A stretch of 64,000 nucleotides of DNA, taken from NCBI GenBank assembly GCA_920105625.2, contig OV050030.1, forward strand, positions 183,710,315 to 183,774,314. The letters are read 5' to 3'. A program made the translations under genes and the position numbers. Positions 45,662-58,143 of this stretch are shown piece after piece. The number at the start of each line of letters is the position of its first letter. The first letter of the stretch is position 1. Source of the stretch: Clusia tigrina. Its lineage: Eukaryota; Arthropoda; Insecta; Diptera; Clusiidae. A model generated the notes under the pieces. The model searched no databases. It worked only from the letters and a program-made list of their open reading frames with translations, and was not told the origin of the DNA.

Positions 45662-45899
45662 ACAATTTAAGTTTTTCTTTTATTTTATAGCGAAATTATT
45701 GTTTTTTCTTTTTACCGCGGTCTTGGCACCTGTTTTACGTTCGGTCGTCGGAAAAAAAAAGGGCGAAGTCGGCAGCGATTGTTTTATACGTAGCTCTGTT
45801 CGATGACCGAGTGCTGCCAATAAGTGGTGCCAAGACCTAACATGCAGTTTACATGAGCTTAAGGGGTACTATACTGTGTCATAAGTTACTAGGTTTACA
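45662..45899 (-). repeat. gypsy1 3' LTR
   Basis: Matches 50640-50876 with very few differences. TGTAAACC start (minus strand) at 45899. Confidence 0.93.
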
Positions 45900-46015
45900 A
45901 CTCGGCCAATCTGACAGTTGATCGACCTCGATCAATTAAAGTTAGCAGCTACTTAATGTAAAGATAGAAAAATACTTAAATGTAACTTTAAAGCGTAAAT
46001 AAAATATAACAATCG

Positions 46016-48934
46016 TCAAATCATAATTTCGGTATTGCATAGTTCATCAGTGTCTTTTGCCTTATCATTTGCCTTTAATAGCCATTTTCGCATCCGATTA
46101 GCTTCTATTACCCCATCATACGGAAGTTGAGTCAATTGACAATTATCAATATCGCGTATCACATAGCGATCATTTCCCAATTTCTTATGTACTACATATG
46201 GTCCTTGATATTTAGGAACAAATTTTTTGTTCGTCCCAATGATATTGTCAACGTTTCTAATCACTACAAAATTACCAACGTCATAAGTTTTTGCTTCGGC
46301 ACTATGCTTCAGAAAAAATTTTAAATTATATTCTTGAGAATTAACAATTGCATTCGCGGCACTCGTACGGATATGAGCCAAATTACGCTCACTTCCGGTA
46401 TTAATTTTATTTTCTAAGTATTCTGTAAGTTCATCTACTATTTGTCCACGTTGTTCGGTGCCAAAAAGTAGCATACTTGGGGTATTTTTTGTCGTTGCGT
46501 GAACTGAGTTGTTAATTGCATATTCAACCTGCAGTAATTTATTTGACCAATCGGCATGGTTTATTGGGTTACTCAATTTTCCGAACATGGATTTAATTAC
46601 CCTATTAACCCGTTCCACTTGACCGTTTGCTGGAGGGGAAGCTACGGCAACTTTTACATGTTGTATATTGTGCTTTATGAGAAAGTCTTCAAATTCTAAA
46701 GAAGTAAAACATGTTCCTCTGTCCTAAATCACTCGTTTGGGACGGCTAAAGTAACTAAAATATTTGTCGAGAGCGGAAGTGACTTCTTTAGTACTAGTTG
46801 AGTTTGTTGGATATAATTTTACAAACTTAGTGAACGCGTCAATTACCACCAAAATATGTTTTCTTTTGGAAGTTAATGACGGCAATGGACCAAAATGATC
46901 AATGTGTATAGTATCAAACGGCAATGGTAGCTTAGGAATACTATACAAATTCCGCTCACGTACTCTTACTGGTGTTGCGTACATAAGGCACTTGATGCAA
47001 CTTCGTATAAATTTTTCTATTTTTTGACGCATACCTGGAAACCAGTAATATGAACTCATCTTTTCATAACATTTATCCACAGCTTGATGTCCAATTTTTT
47101 CATAAATTAATCTAATGACGTTATCCTCCATTTCATGGGGTACATACAAAGCCTTACTTCCATCATTTTTTTTTCTAAAAACCATTCCATCTGTAAGTTC
47201 AAAATCATCAATTTTTTTTGTTTCTAAATTAAGTATCAATTTTTTTATGACGACATCACGTTCCTGCGCTATTTGTATTTGAAAATCTATATCACCGGAG
47301 TCTAATATTGACGCAATTTGACACCTGCTCAGGGCATCTGCGTGGCCCATCGCGGCACCACTCCTATGTTGTATGGAATAATTGTAATTTTCAAGCTCTA
47401 AAGCCCATCTGGCAATTCTAGGGTTCACATTTCTTTTTTCCAACGTCAGAGTTAATGAACTACAATCCGTCACTATTTTGAAAGGAATTCCTTCCAAATA
47501 AACTCTGAATCTTCTTAGAGCATAAATTATAGCAAGCGTTTCTAATTCAAAACTGTGATATTTAGATTCTGCCGCAGACGTTGTTTTCGAAAAGTATGAA
47601 ATGGGATGCAATTTTTTGTCGTCCTGTCTTTCCAATAAGACGGCACCAAAACCTAGTGAGCTAGCATCACAGTGTAATTCAGTTTCTCTAGTTGGAGTAT
47701 ATATTGAAAGAATCGGCGGTTTAGCCAATCTTGCTTTTAATTCATTGAATGAAGAAGTACATTTTTCGTCTAGGCAGAATTCGGAATCTCTCTTCAGTAA
47801 ATTAAGTAATGGCTTTGCAATACTGGAAAAAGACGGCACAAATCGTCGAAAATATGAAAACAGACCGACGCATGAATTCAGTTCTTTCTGATTAGTCGGT
47901 AAAGGATAGTTCTTTATGGCGGCGACATGTGATTCACTTGGTGATATTCCATAAGCGGACACAGAAAAACCTAAATACTCTATTCTTTCATAACCAAACT
48001 TACAGTTGGAGAGATTGAGTTTCAGTTTACAACTCGTTATGCGTCGTAAAACCATTTCAACTAAAATTTTATGCTCGGAAAAATTCTTGCTTGCAATTAG
48101 AATATCATCCATATAAATGATTATTCTCCTATTTTCAACTAAATCGCGAAATATGTTGTTTATAAATCGCTGAAATACTGCAGGGGCATTCTTGAGCCCA
48201 AAAGGCATTTTTAAATATTCATACTGCCCATTAGGAGTCACAAATGCAGTATATGGGATTGACTCTTCTGACATACTAACTTGGTGAAATCCACTTTTTA
48301 GATCTAAAACAGAAAAAATTTTGCAACCTTCTAAATAGTCTATACAATCTTCTATTAACGGCAGTGGATAATTGTCGCGAACAGTAATTTTATTTAACCC
48401 GCGATAGTCGACGCACATTCTTGTGTTACCATTTTTCTTTTTAACCAATACAATGGCGGAAGCGTAGGGTGAATGACTTGGGCGTATAATACCGTCACGT
48501 TGCAACTCTTCGACAACTGATTGCACTTCTTTTCGTTCTAAATAGGAAAGACGGCGCGGCGGGCAATAAAAAGGTACATTCGAAGTTAAATGTATTTTCA
48601 TTTTAAATTCCACTGACTCCGTTTCAATTTTTTTCGGCGATATATACGAATCTACAATTAGTTTCCTCAGTTCACCATACGAAAATTTTACTAAATTGTT
48701 ATCAATATCTATTTTATCGTCAGGCGCAATATCAATACCAAAAACATACGGAACGTCACTATTGGTGCTTGGATTATCACTTAACTCAACCTCCGTTGAA
48801 AGTCCACCCTCAAAATAATTTTTCAAAAGACCAAGGTTACTGAGAACTGAAAAAGAATTATCCAGAGGAAGAGTGCAAATATTTTTCTTTTTGTTTAAAT
48901 TCATTAATTTTGCTTTATTGTAGCGTAATTTCAA
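46016..48934 (-). pseudogene. pol: gypsy1 Pol: RT, RNase H, integrase
   Basis: One frame of 972 codons broken by a single TAG at 46726-46724. RT: VKKKNGNTRMCVDYRGLN, SVLDLKSGFHQV (motif A), LKMPFGLKNAPAVFQRF and IYMDDILIAS (motif C). RNase H: LHCDASSLGFGAVL, FELETLAII and VTDCSSLTL. Integrase: a zinc region with HQAVDKCYEKM...CIKCL, the first catalytic Asp in HIDHFGPLP and the second in DRGTCFTS right after the TAG. The Glu is in GQVERVNRV (46630-46604), and a C-terminal GPYVV...GDRY-like segment follows. Upstream, protease and gag are in another frame. Without the TAG this would be a complete enzyme set. Confidence 0.92.
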
Positions 48935-48935
48935 A

Positions 48936-49889
48936 TTAGTTAAATGTATATTGAAAGAACTTAAAAAAATTTCTGCCTAAAATAACTGGCAGTAACATCA
49001 TTTCATCCGGCAAAATTATAATATTAATATTCTTAACTATATTTTTAAATTTAACTTCACATTGTATTTCATCAATAATTTTTAAACGGCGTCCACCAAT
49101 TCCAAAATATTTGGATGATCTTGGCCTTGTAGGCAATTTTGGTTTTGGAGCACAGGATTCTCGCATAAAACTAGCCGCGCTACCGGTGTCAAAAAGAGAA
49201 AAAAATTCGTTAAAATTTGCACTCTTCACTGAATCTATCTTAAATGCAATACCTACCAGATTAAATGTGGAGATTATGTCACTGCATTCTTCAGCTGTAT
49301 CGTCGTCCTCAACTGCAGCAACTTGGAAAGCATCATCTCTATCATTGTTCATTGGTATCTTCTTGGTCAGAATTTTCCGCGGATTGGGGCAAGAGCGGTG
49401 ATCGTGGCCCATACGCCAGCACCTGAAGCATGAACCATTTTGGCGCAGAGTATACGGGCAGTTTGGTTTGATGTGTCCGGTTTGCGAACAATTAAAACAT
49501 AGAGTCACATCTTTTTCTCCACCTGGTTTCGGCACAGGATTTCTTGATGGAACTGCGCGATTTGTGACGACGGCACGAGGTATAGCAGCGGCATCACGTT
49601 TGACAGTGAAAGTCACGTTGGGGTCGGCACGTGGAGTCAAATAACGGCATTGGTATCGCTTGATAAGGCGCTTCAGTTCGTCAATAGTACGCGCATTGGC
49701 CAGCAGATTCACATTAACGGCACTATTTCCAATACCGTCAATAATGAAATCGACAACTTCGGCTTCTTCAATGTCTGATTGCTTCGCTATGGCCTGCATA
49801 GTTAGTACATAACTGTGCATCGACTCGTCTTGTCGAATCCAACGACGTTGTGCTAAAATTTTGTACACATCAAGCCGGGAGACAGACAC
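48936..49889 (-). CDS. gag: gypsy1 Gag C-terminus and protease
   Basis: An open frame of 317 residues. It has the end of the capsid region (RRWIRQDESMHSYVLTMQAIA), two CCHC knuckles (CFNCSQTGHIKPNC and CFRCWRMGHDHRSC, 49500-49390) and a retropepsin with FSLFDTGSAASF near 49195 and a late LPVILGRNFF. It ends two bases before the pol ATG, so pol is probably made by frameshift or reinitiation. The first residues are in continuity with 50554-49931 through a frame break near 49900-49930. Confidence 0.88.
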   Translation of the reverse strand: MSVSRLDVYKILAQRRWIRQDESMHSYVLTMQAIAKQSDIEEAEVVDFIIDGIGNSAVNVNLLANARTIDELKRLIKRYQCRYLTPRADPNVTFTVKRDAAAIPRAVVTNRAVPSRNPVPKPGGEKDVTLCFNCSQTGHIKPNCPYTLRQNGSCFRCWRMGHDHRSCPNPRKILTKKIPMNNDRDDAFQVAAVEDDDTAEECSDIISTFNLVGIAFKIDSVKSANFNEFFSLFDTGSAASFMRESCAPKPKLPTRPRSSKYFGIGGRRLKIIDEIQCEVKFKNIVKNINIIILPDEMMLLPVILGRNFFKFFQYTFN

Positions 49890-49930
49890 ATCGAATTCGT
49901 TAATGAGATCACATTTTATATCTTCGTATT

Positions 49931-50554
49931 TTAAAGCTGATGTGTCAGAAATAACCGTGCCGTGCCGGTAAGAGAGCGTCGCAGACTCAGTAGCTTCAAG
50001 CGCTCATCGGCGCTGACAGTCTGCATAATCTCCTCAAAATCCTTGAAAAAATGTTTCACCGTCTGGATCTGGCTGTCCCCAGAGAATTTCGGAATGGCGT
50101 GCTCGATTTCGCTGAAATCGGCTCGCTTGACGTTAGCAGCCCCAGCGTTAACGTGCGGCACAGTATCTAATTGAGCCGCAGCGATTTTGCGACGGAGCTC
50201 CAGAATTTCAAACTTCTTTCTTAGTCTCTCCAGCTCAAGATCTAGTTCGTCATCGTCCATGGAGCCTGTTATAGATTCAGCATTGGTAGCATAGTTTTCA
50301 ACATTTGGCGCCCCACCTGCAGCGCCTTTCAGCAAATCGGCATTGTTTCCTTCAGCACTGAGCGTATTTGTGACGTTTTTCGGCAGCTTCGAATTCACAT
50401 TAGCCGGCGCTCCACCAATAACGCCTTTCGCAGCATCAACTTCATCTCCATCAGCATTCGGCAAATTAGCGGAATTCTTGCGTTCTTTTGTTGTCGCCGG
50501 CAGCGGAAGCTCCTCCTTGGCATTTGCCAGTGTCTGCTTTGAGCGAGTCGTCAT
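49931..50554 (-). CDS. gag: gypsy1 Gag N-terminus
   Basis: Starts MTTRSKQTLANAKEEL and runs for 207 codons. The first 100 residues are polar and Ala/Asn-rich with repeated GGAPANV/GGAPNV units. A coiled-coil-like helix (ELDLELERLRKKFEILELRRK) precedes the capsid start (FSEIEHAIPKFSGDS, FFKDFEEIMQTVSADERLKLLSLRRSLTGTARLFL). The frame ends at 49931 inside the capsid region and continues in another frame at 49889, so gag is broken by an indel. Confidence 0.85.
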   Translation of the reverse strand: MTTRSKQTLANAKEELPLPATTKERKNSANLPNADGDEVDAAKGVIGGAPANVNSKLPKNVTNTLSAEGNNADLLKGAAGGAPNVENYATNAESITGSMDDDELDLELERLRKKFEILELRRKIAAAQLDTVPHVNAGAANVKRADFSEIEHAIPKFSGDSQIQTVKHFFKDFEEIMQTVSADERLKLLSLRRSLTGTARLFLTHQL

Positions 50555-50639
50555 AATCCGGATAATCAGGATAAATCGCTTATTTTATTGAAAAAAAATT
50601 TTAATTTTATGTTTTATTGATTTGGGTTTAAACTACCCC

Positions 50640-50876
50640 ACAATTTAAGTTTTTCTTTTATTTTATAGCGAAATTATTGTTTTTTCTTTTTACCGCGGTC
50701 TTGGCACCTGTTTTACGTTCGGTCGTCGGAAAAAAAAGGGCGAAGTCGGCAGCGATTGTTTTATACGTAGCTCTGTTCGATGACCGAGTGCTGCCAATAA
50801 GTGGTGCCAAGATCTAACATGCAATTTACATGAGCTTAAGGGGTACTATACTGTGTCATAAGTTACTAGGTTTACA
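50640..50876 (-). repeat. gypsy1 5' LTR
   Basis: Second LTR copy. Inside it (minus strand) a primer-binding-like TGGGGTAGTTTAAACCC follows at about 50642-50626. Confidence 0.9.
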
Positions 50877-51116
50877 AATTAAAAAAATTATAGATTATAA
50901 AATTAAAGCTAAACTTACAACATAACAAATTGTGTGAGCAACACCCTTAATCTTCCTAATAATGCATAATTTGAATTAGATGTTCAACCCGCTACGATTA
51001 CACTATAAACACCCATACTAGTATATCTGAAAAAAACAGAATACCAGCAATTATAAATAAATTTGTTATAATTTATTTAAATTATTTTATTATTTAATAT
51101 ATGTTAAATTTTTATT
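50877..51116 (-). pseudogene. nad1: NUMT: nad1 segment at the palindrome inner joint
   Basis: Minus-strand nad1 ([26 protein letters not shown] near 51030-50940), upstream of the part at 45477-45661. It ends at the AACG shared with gypsy1 pol where arm 2 begins. Confidence 0.8.
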
Positions 51117-51127
51117 AACGAAAAGAA

Positions 51128-53622
51128 GTGCAATCAATTGTCGAAGAGTTGCAACGTGACGGTATTATACGCCCAAGTCATTCACCCTACGCTTCCGCCA
51201 TTGTATTGGTTAAAAAGAAAAATGGTAACACAAGAATGTGCGTCGACTATCGCGGGTTAAATAAAATTACTGTTCGCGACAATTATCCACTGCCGTTAAT
51301 AGAAGATTGTATAGACTATTTAGAAGGTTGCAAAATTTTTTCTGTTTTAGATCTAAAAAGTGGATTTCACCAATTTAGTATGTCAGAAGAGTCAATCCCA
51401 TATACTGCATTTGTGACTCCTAATGGGCAGTATGAATATTTAAAAATGCCTTTTGGGCTCAAGAATGCCCCTGCAGTATTTCAGCGATTTATAAACAACA
51501 TATTTCGCGATTTAGTTGAAAATAGGAGAATAATCATTTATATGGATCTAATTGCAAGCAAGAATTTTTCCGAGCATAAAATTTTAGTTGAAATGGTTTT
51601 ACGACGCATAACGAGTTGTAAACTGAAACTCAATCTCTCTAAGTGTAAGTTTGGTTATGAAAGAATAGAGTATTTAGGTTTTTCTGTGTCCGCTTATGGA
51701 ATATCACCAAGTGAATCACATGTCGCCGCCATAAAGAACTATCCTTTACCGACTAATCAGAAAGAACTGAATTCATGCGTCGGTCTGTTTTCATATTTTC
51801 GACGATTTGTGCCGTCTTTTTCCAGTATTGCAAAGCCATTACTTAATTTACTGAAGAGAGATTCCGAATTCTGCCTAGACGAAAAATGTACTTCTTCATT
51901 CAATGAATTAAAAGCAAGATTGGCTAAACCGCCGATTCTTTCAATATATACTCCAACTAGAGAAACTGAATTACACTGTGATGCTAGCTCACTAGGTTTT
52001 GGTGCCGTCTTATTGGAAAGACAGGACGACAAAAAATTGCATCCCATTTCATACTTTTCGAAAACAACGTCTGCGGCAGAATCTAAATATCACAGTTTTG
52101 AATTAGAAACGCTTGCTATAATTTATGCTCTAAGAAGATTCAGAGTTTATTTGGAAGGAATTCCTTTCAAAATAGTGACGGATTGTAGTTCATTAACTCT
52201 GACGTTGGAAAAAAGAAATGTGAACCCTAGAATTGCCAGATGGGCTTTAGAGCTTGAAAATTACAATTATTCCATACAACATAGGAGTGGTGCCGCGATG
52301 GGCCACGCAGATGCCCTGAGCAGGTGTCAAATTGCGTCAATATTAGACTCCGGTGATATAGATTTTCAAATACAAATAGCGCAGGAACGTGATGTCGTCA
52401 TAAAAAAATTGATACTTAATTTAGAAACAAAAAAAGTTGATGATTTTGAACTTACAGATGGAATGGTTTTTAGAAAAAAAAATTGATGGAAGTAAGGCTT
52501 TGTATGTACCCCATGAAATGGAGGATAACGTCATTAGATTAATTCATGAAAAAATTGGACATCAAGCTGTGGATAAATGTTATGAAAAGATGAGTTCATA
52601 TTACTGGTTTCCAGGTATGCGTCAAAAAATAGAAAAAATTTATACGAAGTTGCATCAAGTGCCTTATGTACGCAACACCAGTAAGAGTACGTGAGCGGAA
52701 TTTGTATAGTATTCCTAAGCTACCATTGCCGTTTGATACTATACACATTGATCATTTTGGTCCATTGCCGTCATTAACTTCCAAAAGAAAACATATTTTG
52801 GTGGTAATTGACGCGTTCACCAAGTTTGTAAAATTATATCCAACAAACTCAACTAGTACTAAAGAAGTCACTTCCGCTCTCGACAAATATTTTAGTTACT
52901 TTAGCCGTTCCAAACGAGTGATTTAGGACAGAGGAACATGTTTTACTTCTTTAGAATTTGAAGACTTTCTCATAAAGCACAATATACAACATGTAAAAGT
53001 TGCCGTAGCTTCCCCTCAAGCAAACGGTCAAGTGGAACGGGTTAATAGGGTAATTAAATCCATGTTAGGAAGATTGAGTAACCCAATAAACCATGCCGAT
53101 TGGTCAAATAAATTACTGCAGGTTGAATATGCAATTAACAACTCAGTTCACGCAACGACAAAAAATACCCCAAGTATGCTACTTTTTGGCACCGAACAAC
53201 GTGGACAAATAGTAGATGAACTTACAGAATACTTAGAAAATAAAATTAATACTGGAAGTGAGCGTAATTTGGCTCATATCCGTACGAGTGCCGCGAATGC
53301 AATTGTTAATTCTCAAGAATATAATTTAAAATTTTTTCTAGAAGCAAAAACTTATGACGTTGGTAATTTTGTAGTGATTAGAAACGTTGACAATATCATT
53401 GGGACGAACAAAAAATTTGTTCCTAAATATCGAGGACCATATGTAGTACATAAGAAATTGGGAAATGATCGCTATGTGATACGCGATATTGATAATTGTC
53501 AATTGACTCAACTTCCGTATGATGGGGTAATAGAAGCTAATCGGATGCGAAAATGGCTATTAAAGGCAAATGATAAGGCAAAAGACACTGATGAACTATG
53601 CAATACCGAAATTATGATTTGA
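51128..53622 (+). pseudogene. pol: gypsy1 Pol, arm 2 copy
   Basis: Begins at the RT region (SIVEELQRDGIIRPSHSPYA) without its N-terminus. Motif C is damaged: a 6-base deletion turns YMDDILIAS into YMDLIAS near 51540, removing one catalytic Asp. An extra base near 52480 ends the long frame at 52486, another shift occurs near 52635-52660, and the TAG at 52924-52926 is the same as in arm 1. Near 53340 twelve bases are missing. The integrase part 52666-53622 otherwise matches arm 1. It is clearly dead, and more degraded than arm 1. Confidence 0.9.
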
Positions 53623-53738
53623 CGATTGTTATATTTTATTTACGCTTTAAAGTTACATTTAAGTATTTTTCTATCTTTACATTAAGTAGCTGCTAACTTT
53701 AACTGATCGAGGTCGATCAACTGTCAGATTGGCCGAGT

Positions 53739-53975
53739 TGTAAACCTAGTAACTTATGACACAGTATAGTACCCCTTAAGCTCATGTAAACTGCATGTTA
53801 GGTCTTGGCACCACTTATTGGCAGCACTCGGTCATCGAACAGAGCTACGTATAAAACAATCGCTGCCGACTTCGCCCTTTTTTTTCCGACGACCGAACGT
53901 AAAACAGGTGCCAAGACCGCGGTAAAAAGAAAAAACAATAATTTCGCTATAAAATAAAAGAAAAACTTAAATTGT
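53739..53975 (+). repeat. gypsy1 3' LTR, arm 2
   Basis: Mirror of 45662-45899. Confidence 0.92.
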
Positions 53976-54172
53976 CTAAAAATTGGAAAATTTAAAAAAT
54001 AAGTTTGATATTTTATACTTATCAAATTTATGTTTGATTTATTTTTATTTTATTTCCAATTTCTATAATTTGAATAGTAATTTGTTTAGCAGAAACAAAT
54101 CGGACGCCTTTTCATTTTGGGGACGAGAGTCTGAGTTAGTTTCAGGGTTTAATGTAGAATATAAAAGAGGAG
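53976..54172 (+). pseudogene. nad1: NUMT: nad1 middle part, arm 2
   Basis: Mirror of 45465-45661. Forms the start of the same chimeric ORF (53983-54636). The last 12 bases are the LINE target duplication (54161-54172). Confidence 0.75.
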
Positions 54173-54711
54173 CAAAAAAGGGTGCAGACACTGCCTTTAT
54201 AGGCCCAGAACCCTTCTGTGGGGTAAACAGTAGCTTCACAAATAACTTGTTGTGCGAACAGGAGAAACGAAGTCTGCTAAACTACTGGAGAGCCCAAAAA
54301 GGCATGCGGCAGTCGAGACTACTCATTGATCCTGAACACATCAGGGTAGATGCTTCTTTAAACCTCAGCAGAAATGACATCAAACTATACACTGAACTTT
54401 TAACAGGACACTGTAAACTAAATTACCACCTGAAGAATATAGGCGTGGTAGAAGACGATTCTTGTCGACTCTGTCAAGAGGAGCAGGAAACGGCAGAACA
54501 CATTCTATGCACTTGCCCAGCGGTGGCAAGACGCAGACATAAGTACCTAGGCAGTGGGTTCATATCTCCAAATCACCTAGTTAAAATTAAGCCCACAGCA
54601 GTTACGAGATTTATAAACAGTCTAGGACTGTTTTAGTTGGGTACGAGGCTGCACAATAGATCTTTTAGGTCGCGGTGTTCTTTTAGCCTGTCAATAATAA
54701 TAATAATAATA
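54173..54711 (+). mobile_element. I-type LINE 3' fragment, arm 2
   Basis: Mirror of 44926-45464, also 539 bp, with its own copies of the 12-bp duplication (54161-54172, 54712-54723) and a TAA tail. Confidence 0.9.
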
Positions 54712-55775
54712 ATAAAAGAGGAGGATTTGCTTTAACGTTTATGGCAGAATATTGTAGTATTTTATTTATAAGAATATTATTTTCTATTTTTTTTTTAGGT
54801 GCAGACATTTTTAGTTAATTTTTTTTTGTTTAAAGTTAGGATTTACTGGATTTTTATTTATTTGAGTGCGAGGGACTTTACCTCGATTTCGATATGATAA
54901 ATTAATATATTTAGCATGAACATGTTTTTTACCTTTTTCATGAAATTATTTAATATTTATTATTGGTTTGAAAATTATTTTATTTTCTTTGATATAATAG
55001 TAAATTATATTTCTATCTTATATTTTCAAAATATAAGCTTATTCCAGCTCATTAACTTTTTTTTTAATAACGAATCTCATCATTTAGTAATAATAGGATT
55101 AATTATAAAATAAAAAATTAGAAATAGTTAAAAATTGTCCTGTTAAGATATAGGGAGTTTCTACGGGACGAGCACCAATTTATATTAAAATAATTACATT
55201 AATTAATATAAATCAAAATATAATTTGATTAATAGCATAAAATTGAATTCCTCGGAATTTTCTTAATTTATAAAAAGGGATAACTATTAGGATAGAAATA
55301 GATAAAACTAAAGCAATTACTCCTCCAAGTTTATTAGGAATAGATCGTAAAATGGCATAAGCAAATAAAAAATATCATTCAGGTTTAATGTGAATTGGTG
55401 TTACTAAGGTATTTCCGGGGATAAAATTATCTGGATCTCCTAATAGATAGGGATTAGTAAATGTTAAAATTATTAAACTTTATAGTATAATAATAAATCC
55501 AACTATATCTTTAAATGAAAAATAAGGATGAAAAGGGTTTTTATTATTATTAGAATTTAATCCTATTGAGTTATTTGATCCTGTTTGGTGTAGGAATATT
55601 AAATGAATAATTACTATTGCTAATACAATAAAAGGTAAAAAATCGAGTGAGAGTTGCGTTATCTACACCAAAACCTCCTCATAGTCATTGTACTAAATCA
55701 ATTCCTAAATATGGAATTACGGAGAGTAAACTAGTAATAACTATAGCTCCTCAAAAAGATATTTGACCTCATGGT
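54712..55775 (-). pseudogene. NUMT: nad1 end, trnS2 and cytb, arm 2
   Basis: Mirror of 43857-44925. nad1 reads on the plus strand (54712-54990), trnS2 is near 54991-55060 and cytb on the minus strand (55098-55775), with the same stops as arm 1. Confidence 0.88.
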
Positions 55776-58143
55776 CAAACATACCATTAGCATTAAAATG
55801 CGCTAAACAACCTTCAGCTACCAGACTATTTTTTAATTTTTTCACGGCCACCGAACAATCTGGGGTCCAATTAAATTCTGTATCGGCTCTGAGTAACTTA
55901 TGCAATGGAAACAGCAATGTGGACACGTTTGGCAAAAACCTCCTATAAAAATTTACAACTCCTAAAAACGCTTGCAGTTCCTTTACCTTTGTGGGATTTG
56001 GAATTTCAGAAATGTCCCTCACTTTTTTGGGACTCATATACAAACCGTGTTTGTCAATAACGTGACCTAAATATTCTATTTTTTTACAGAAGAATTCACA
56101 TTTTACTGGTGATAATTTAAACCCTACGTCGCTTAAAATATTTAGAATTCGTTCGAGATGTTTGTTATGCAGTTCGCGAATGGGAGCGCTAATTAAAATG
56201 TCATCCAAATTTGCCAACAGTGAATCCATTATCCTTTGAAAAATCGCGGGAGCTGAAGCTAAACCATATATCAACCTGGTATATTGGAAAAGACCTTTCG
56301 AAGTAGATATAGTTGTATATTTACGGGATTCTTCATCCAATTCTATTTGTTGGTACGCTATACTTAAATCCAGTTGTGTAAATTCCTCCCCGCCATGCAA
56401 TTTAGAAAAAATTTCCTCAATCCTAGGCAACGGATATTTTGCTATCATTAAGTATGGGTTTAACGTTACCTTAAAATGACTGCAAATTCTAACGCTACCG
56501 TATTTTTTTAATATCGGCACTATGGGTGTTCCCATTCGCTATATTCCACCGGTTTTAAAATTTTCAATTTTACCAAATCGTCTAATCCTGCTTCCACTAT
56601 TTTTAATTGCTAAAGGCAAAGGCCTTGGTCTAAAAAATTTTGGTACGGCGTCCTCTTTTACCTTCAACACGGCCTTACTCATTTTGAATAGTCCTAAACC
56701 ATCGTCAAACAATTTGTTAAATTTATTAATTATTGGATTACTTTGCATCATTGGAAGTAGAGATGCATAATTTATATTACAAATCTCAATCTCAAATGCC
56801 CTCAAAAAGTTTCGCCCCAGCAGGGGTGGACCACCATGTTTAATCACAATAATTGGAATGAGTTTTTCTTTATTACCGTATTGCATTAGCACATCACAAG
56901 CTCCTATAGGAATTATATTTGTACCATTATACGCCTTCAATAGCATATCTATTTTACGAAGACTGTAATTACTAAAAGGAGCATTGTAAGTCTTTTCCGA
57001 AATCACCGTATTTTCTGAACCCGTATCCAACTCCATATCAAAGAGTTTTTTTTTTATTGATTTTTACGTTAATTTTTAAGCTTAAATCCCTATCATCACT
57101 TTCTAAGAAATTAAATTTTTTGCTTTGCACATTTTGTTTAAATGACCTTATTTCTGGCATTGGTTACACTTATAATTTCTAAACCTACATTGCTCGCTTT
57201 TATGATTTTTATAACCGCAGACTTCACATAGTTGATCATTCTTCTTTTCACGTTGCTGAGCCATCTTATTTGACGATTCCCTTTTGTCTTTACCATTTGC
57301 TTTTTTAATGAAATGCACCGACTCTTCTCCAACCCCATTACAAATTTATCACGATTTGCTGTTGATAAACTCGTACCAAACTCGCAGTTCACTGCTAATG
57401 CTCGAACACACGTACGGCCCATTCATTTATTGTCTCCGTAGCCAATTTCGACGCATTCTAAAATTTGTACCTTTCGCAAAACCTGATGTTGGCGGCTTAA
57501 AATGTTTTTGCATAACCTCTACACACATTTCATACGTTGTTGTTGCATCTTCTATTTTCTTCGGGCTCACTAAATTTTGTAACAGCATATATGACGTTTC
57601 ACATAATGACGTCAACAAAATTGCCTTTTTCTTAATGATATTAGTTATATCATTCGCCACCAGAAATTGTTCCATTTGATTTTCAAAAATTGACCAGTTG
57701 TTTTGCGTATGATCAAAACTTGGAAGTCTACCAAATATTTATGTAATTTGTGCGCTCTGTGTAGTCATCTTGCTTATGTTCTTCTTATTTCTCCTGCAAC
57801 ACGATTATTATTTTTCAACCAAAATTTAATTTTAATATTGTTTTATCCTCGTCGCCACTGTAATAAACTCAGCCTTTTTTCAAGTTAAACAGTTAGAGTT
57901 TAGTATATTTGTTATTTTCTTTATTTTAACTTCGATGGCTTACAATTCAGTTTGAGGTACAAAAAGGGAATGAGCTTAAAGAATAAAAGTAATACATACA
58001 ATGCTCTCTTGCAGTCGTTGTTAATGAAATCTATACATACAAGTTTCTCTCTCTGCAGTTGTAGTTACTGTAGTTAATACGGTTTGTTTTACTCATAAGA
58101 GATGGCAAGGGTAATGATCTGTACAAGAAGTGAATACCCTACA
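55776..58143 (-). mobile_element. gypsy2, arm 2 copy
   Basis: Mirror of 41417-43856. The same 3' truncation against cytb is seen, so the truncation predates the duplication. RT (56535-55776) and protease (57036-56539) are readable. It keeps about 20 bases of gag (57390-57415) missing in arm 1 and lacks about 60 bases of the LTR. Near motif C it reads NLDDILISAP where arm 1 has NLDDIFISVP. Confidence 0.88.

Larger units (their letters stand above)
45662..50876 (-). mobile_element. gypsy1: complete Ty3/gypsy element
   Basis: A 5215-bp LTR retrotransposon on the minus strand with two LTRs of 237-238 bp that are almost identical, inserted in nad1. It encodes Gag with two zinc knuckles, protease, RT, RNase H and integrase. 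The reading is spoiled only by a frame break in gag and one TAG in integrase, so the copy is young. I could not define a clean target duplication. Positions up to 48537 are repeated in arm 2; the rest lies in the palindrome spacer. Confidence 0.92.
51117..53975 (+). mobile_element. gypsy1, arm 2 copy (5'-truncated)
   Basis: From within RT to the 3' LTR (53739-53975). It lacks gag, protease and the 5' LTR because the duplication boundary falls in pol. Confidence 0.92.

Noticed and set aside
47601..47891. ORF opposite gypsy1 RNase H, repeated at 51757-52047
   Set aside because: It is antisense to a well-defined Pol region and is duplicated only because the whole arm is.
45662..50876. Clean target duplication for gypsy1
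   Set aside because: The flanks (TTTTTAG and AATTAAA) do not match. An AATT overlap is possible but ambiguous in such AT-rich DNA.
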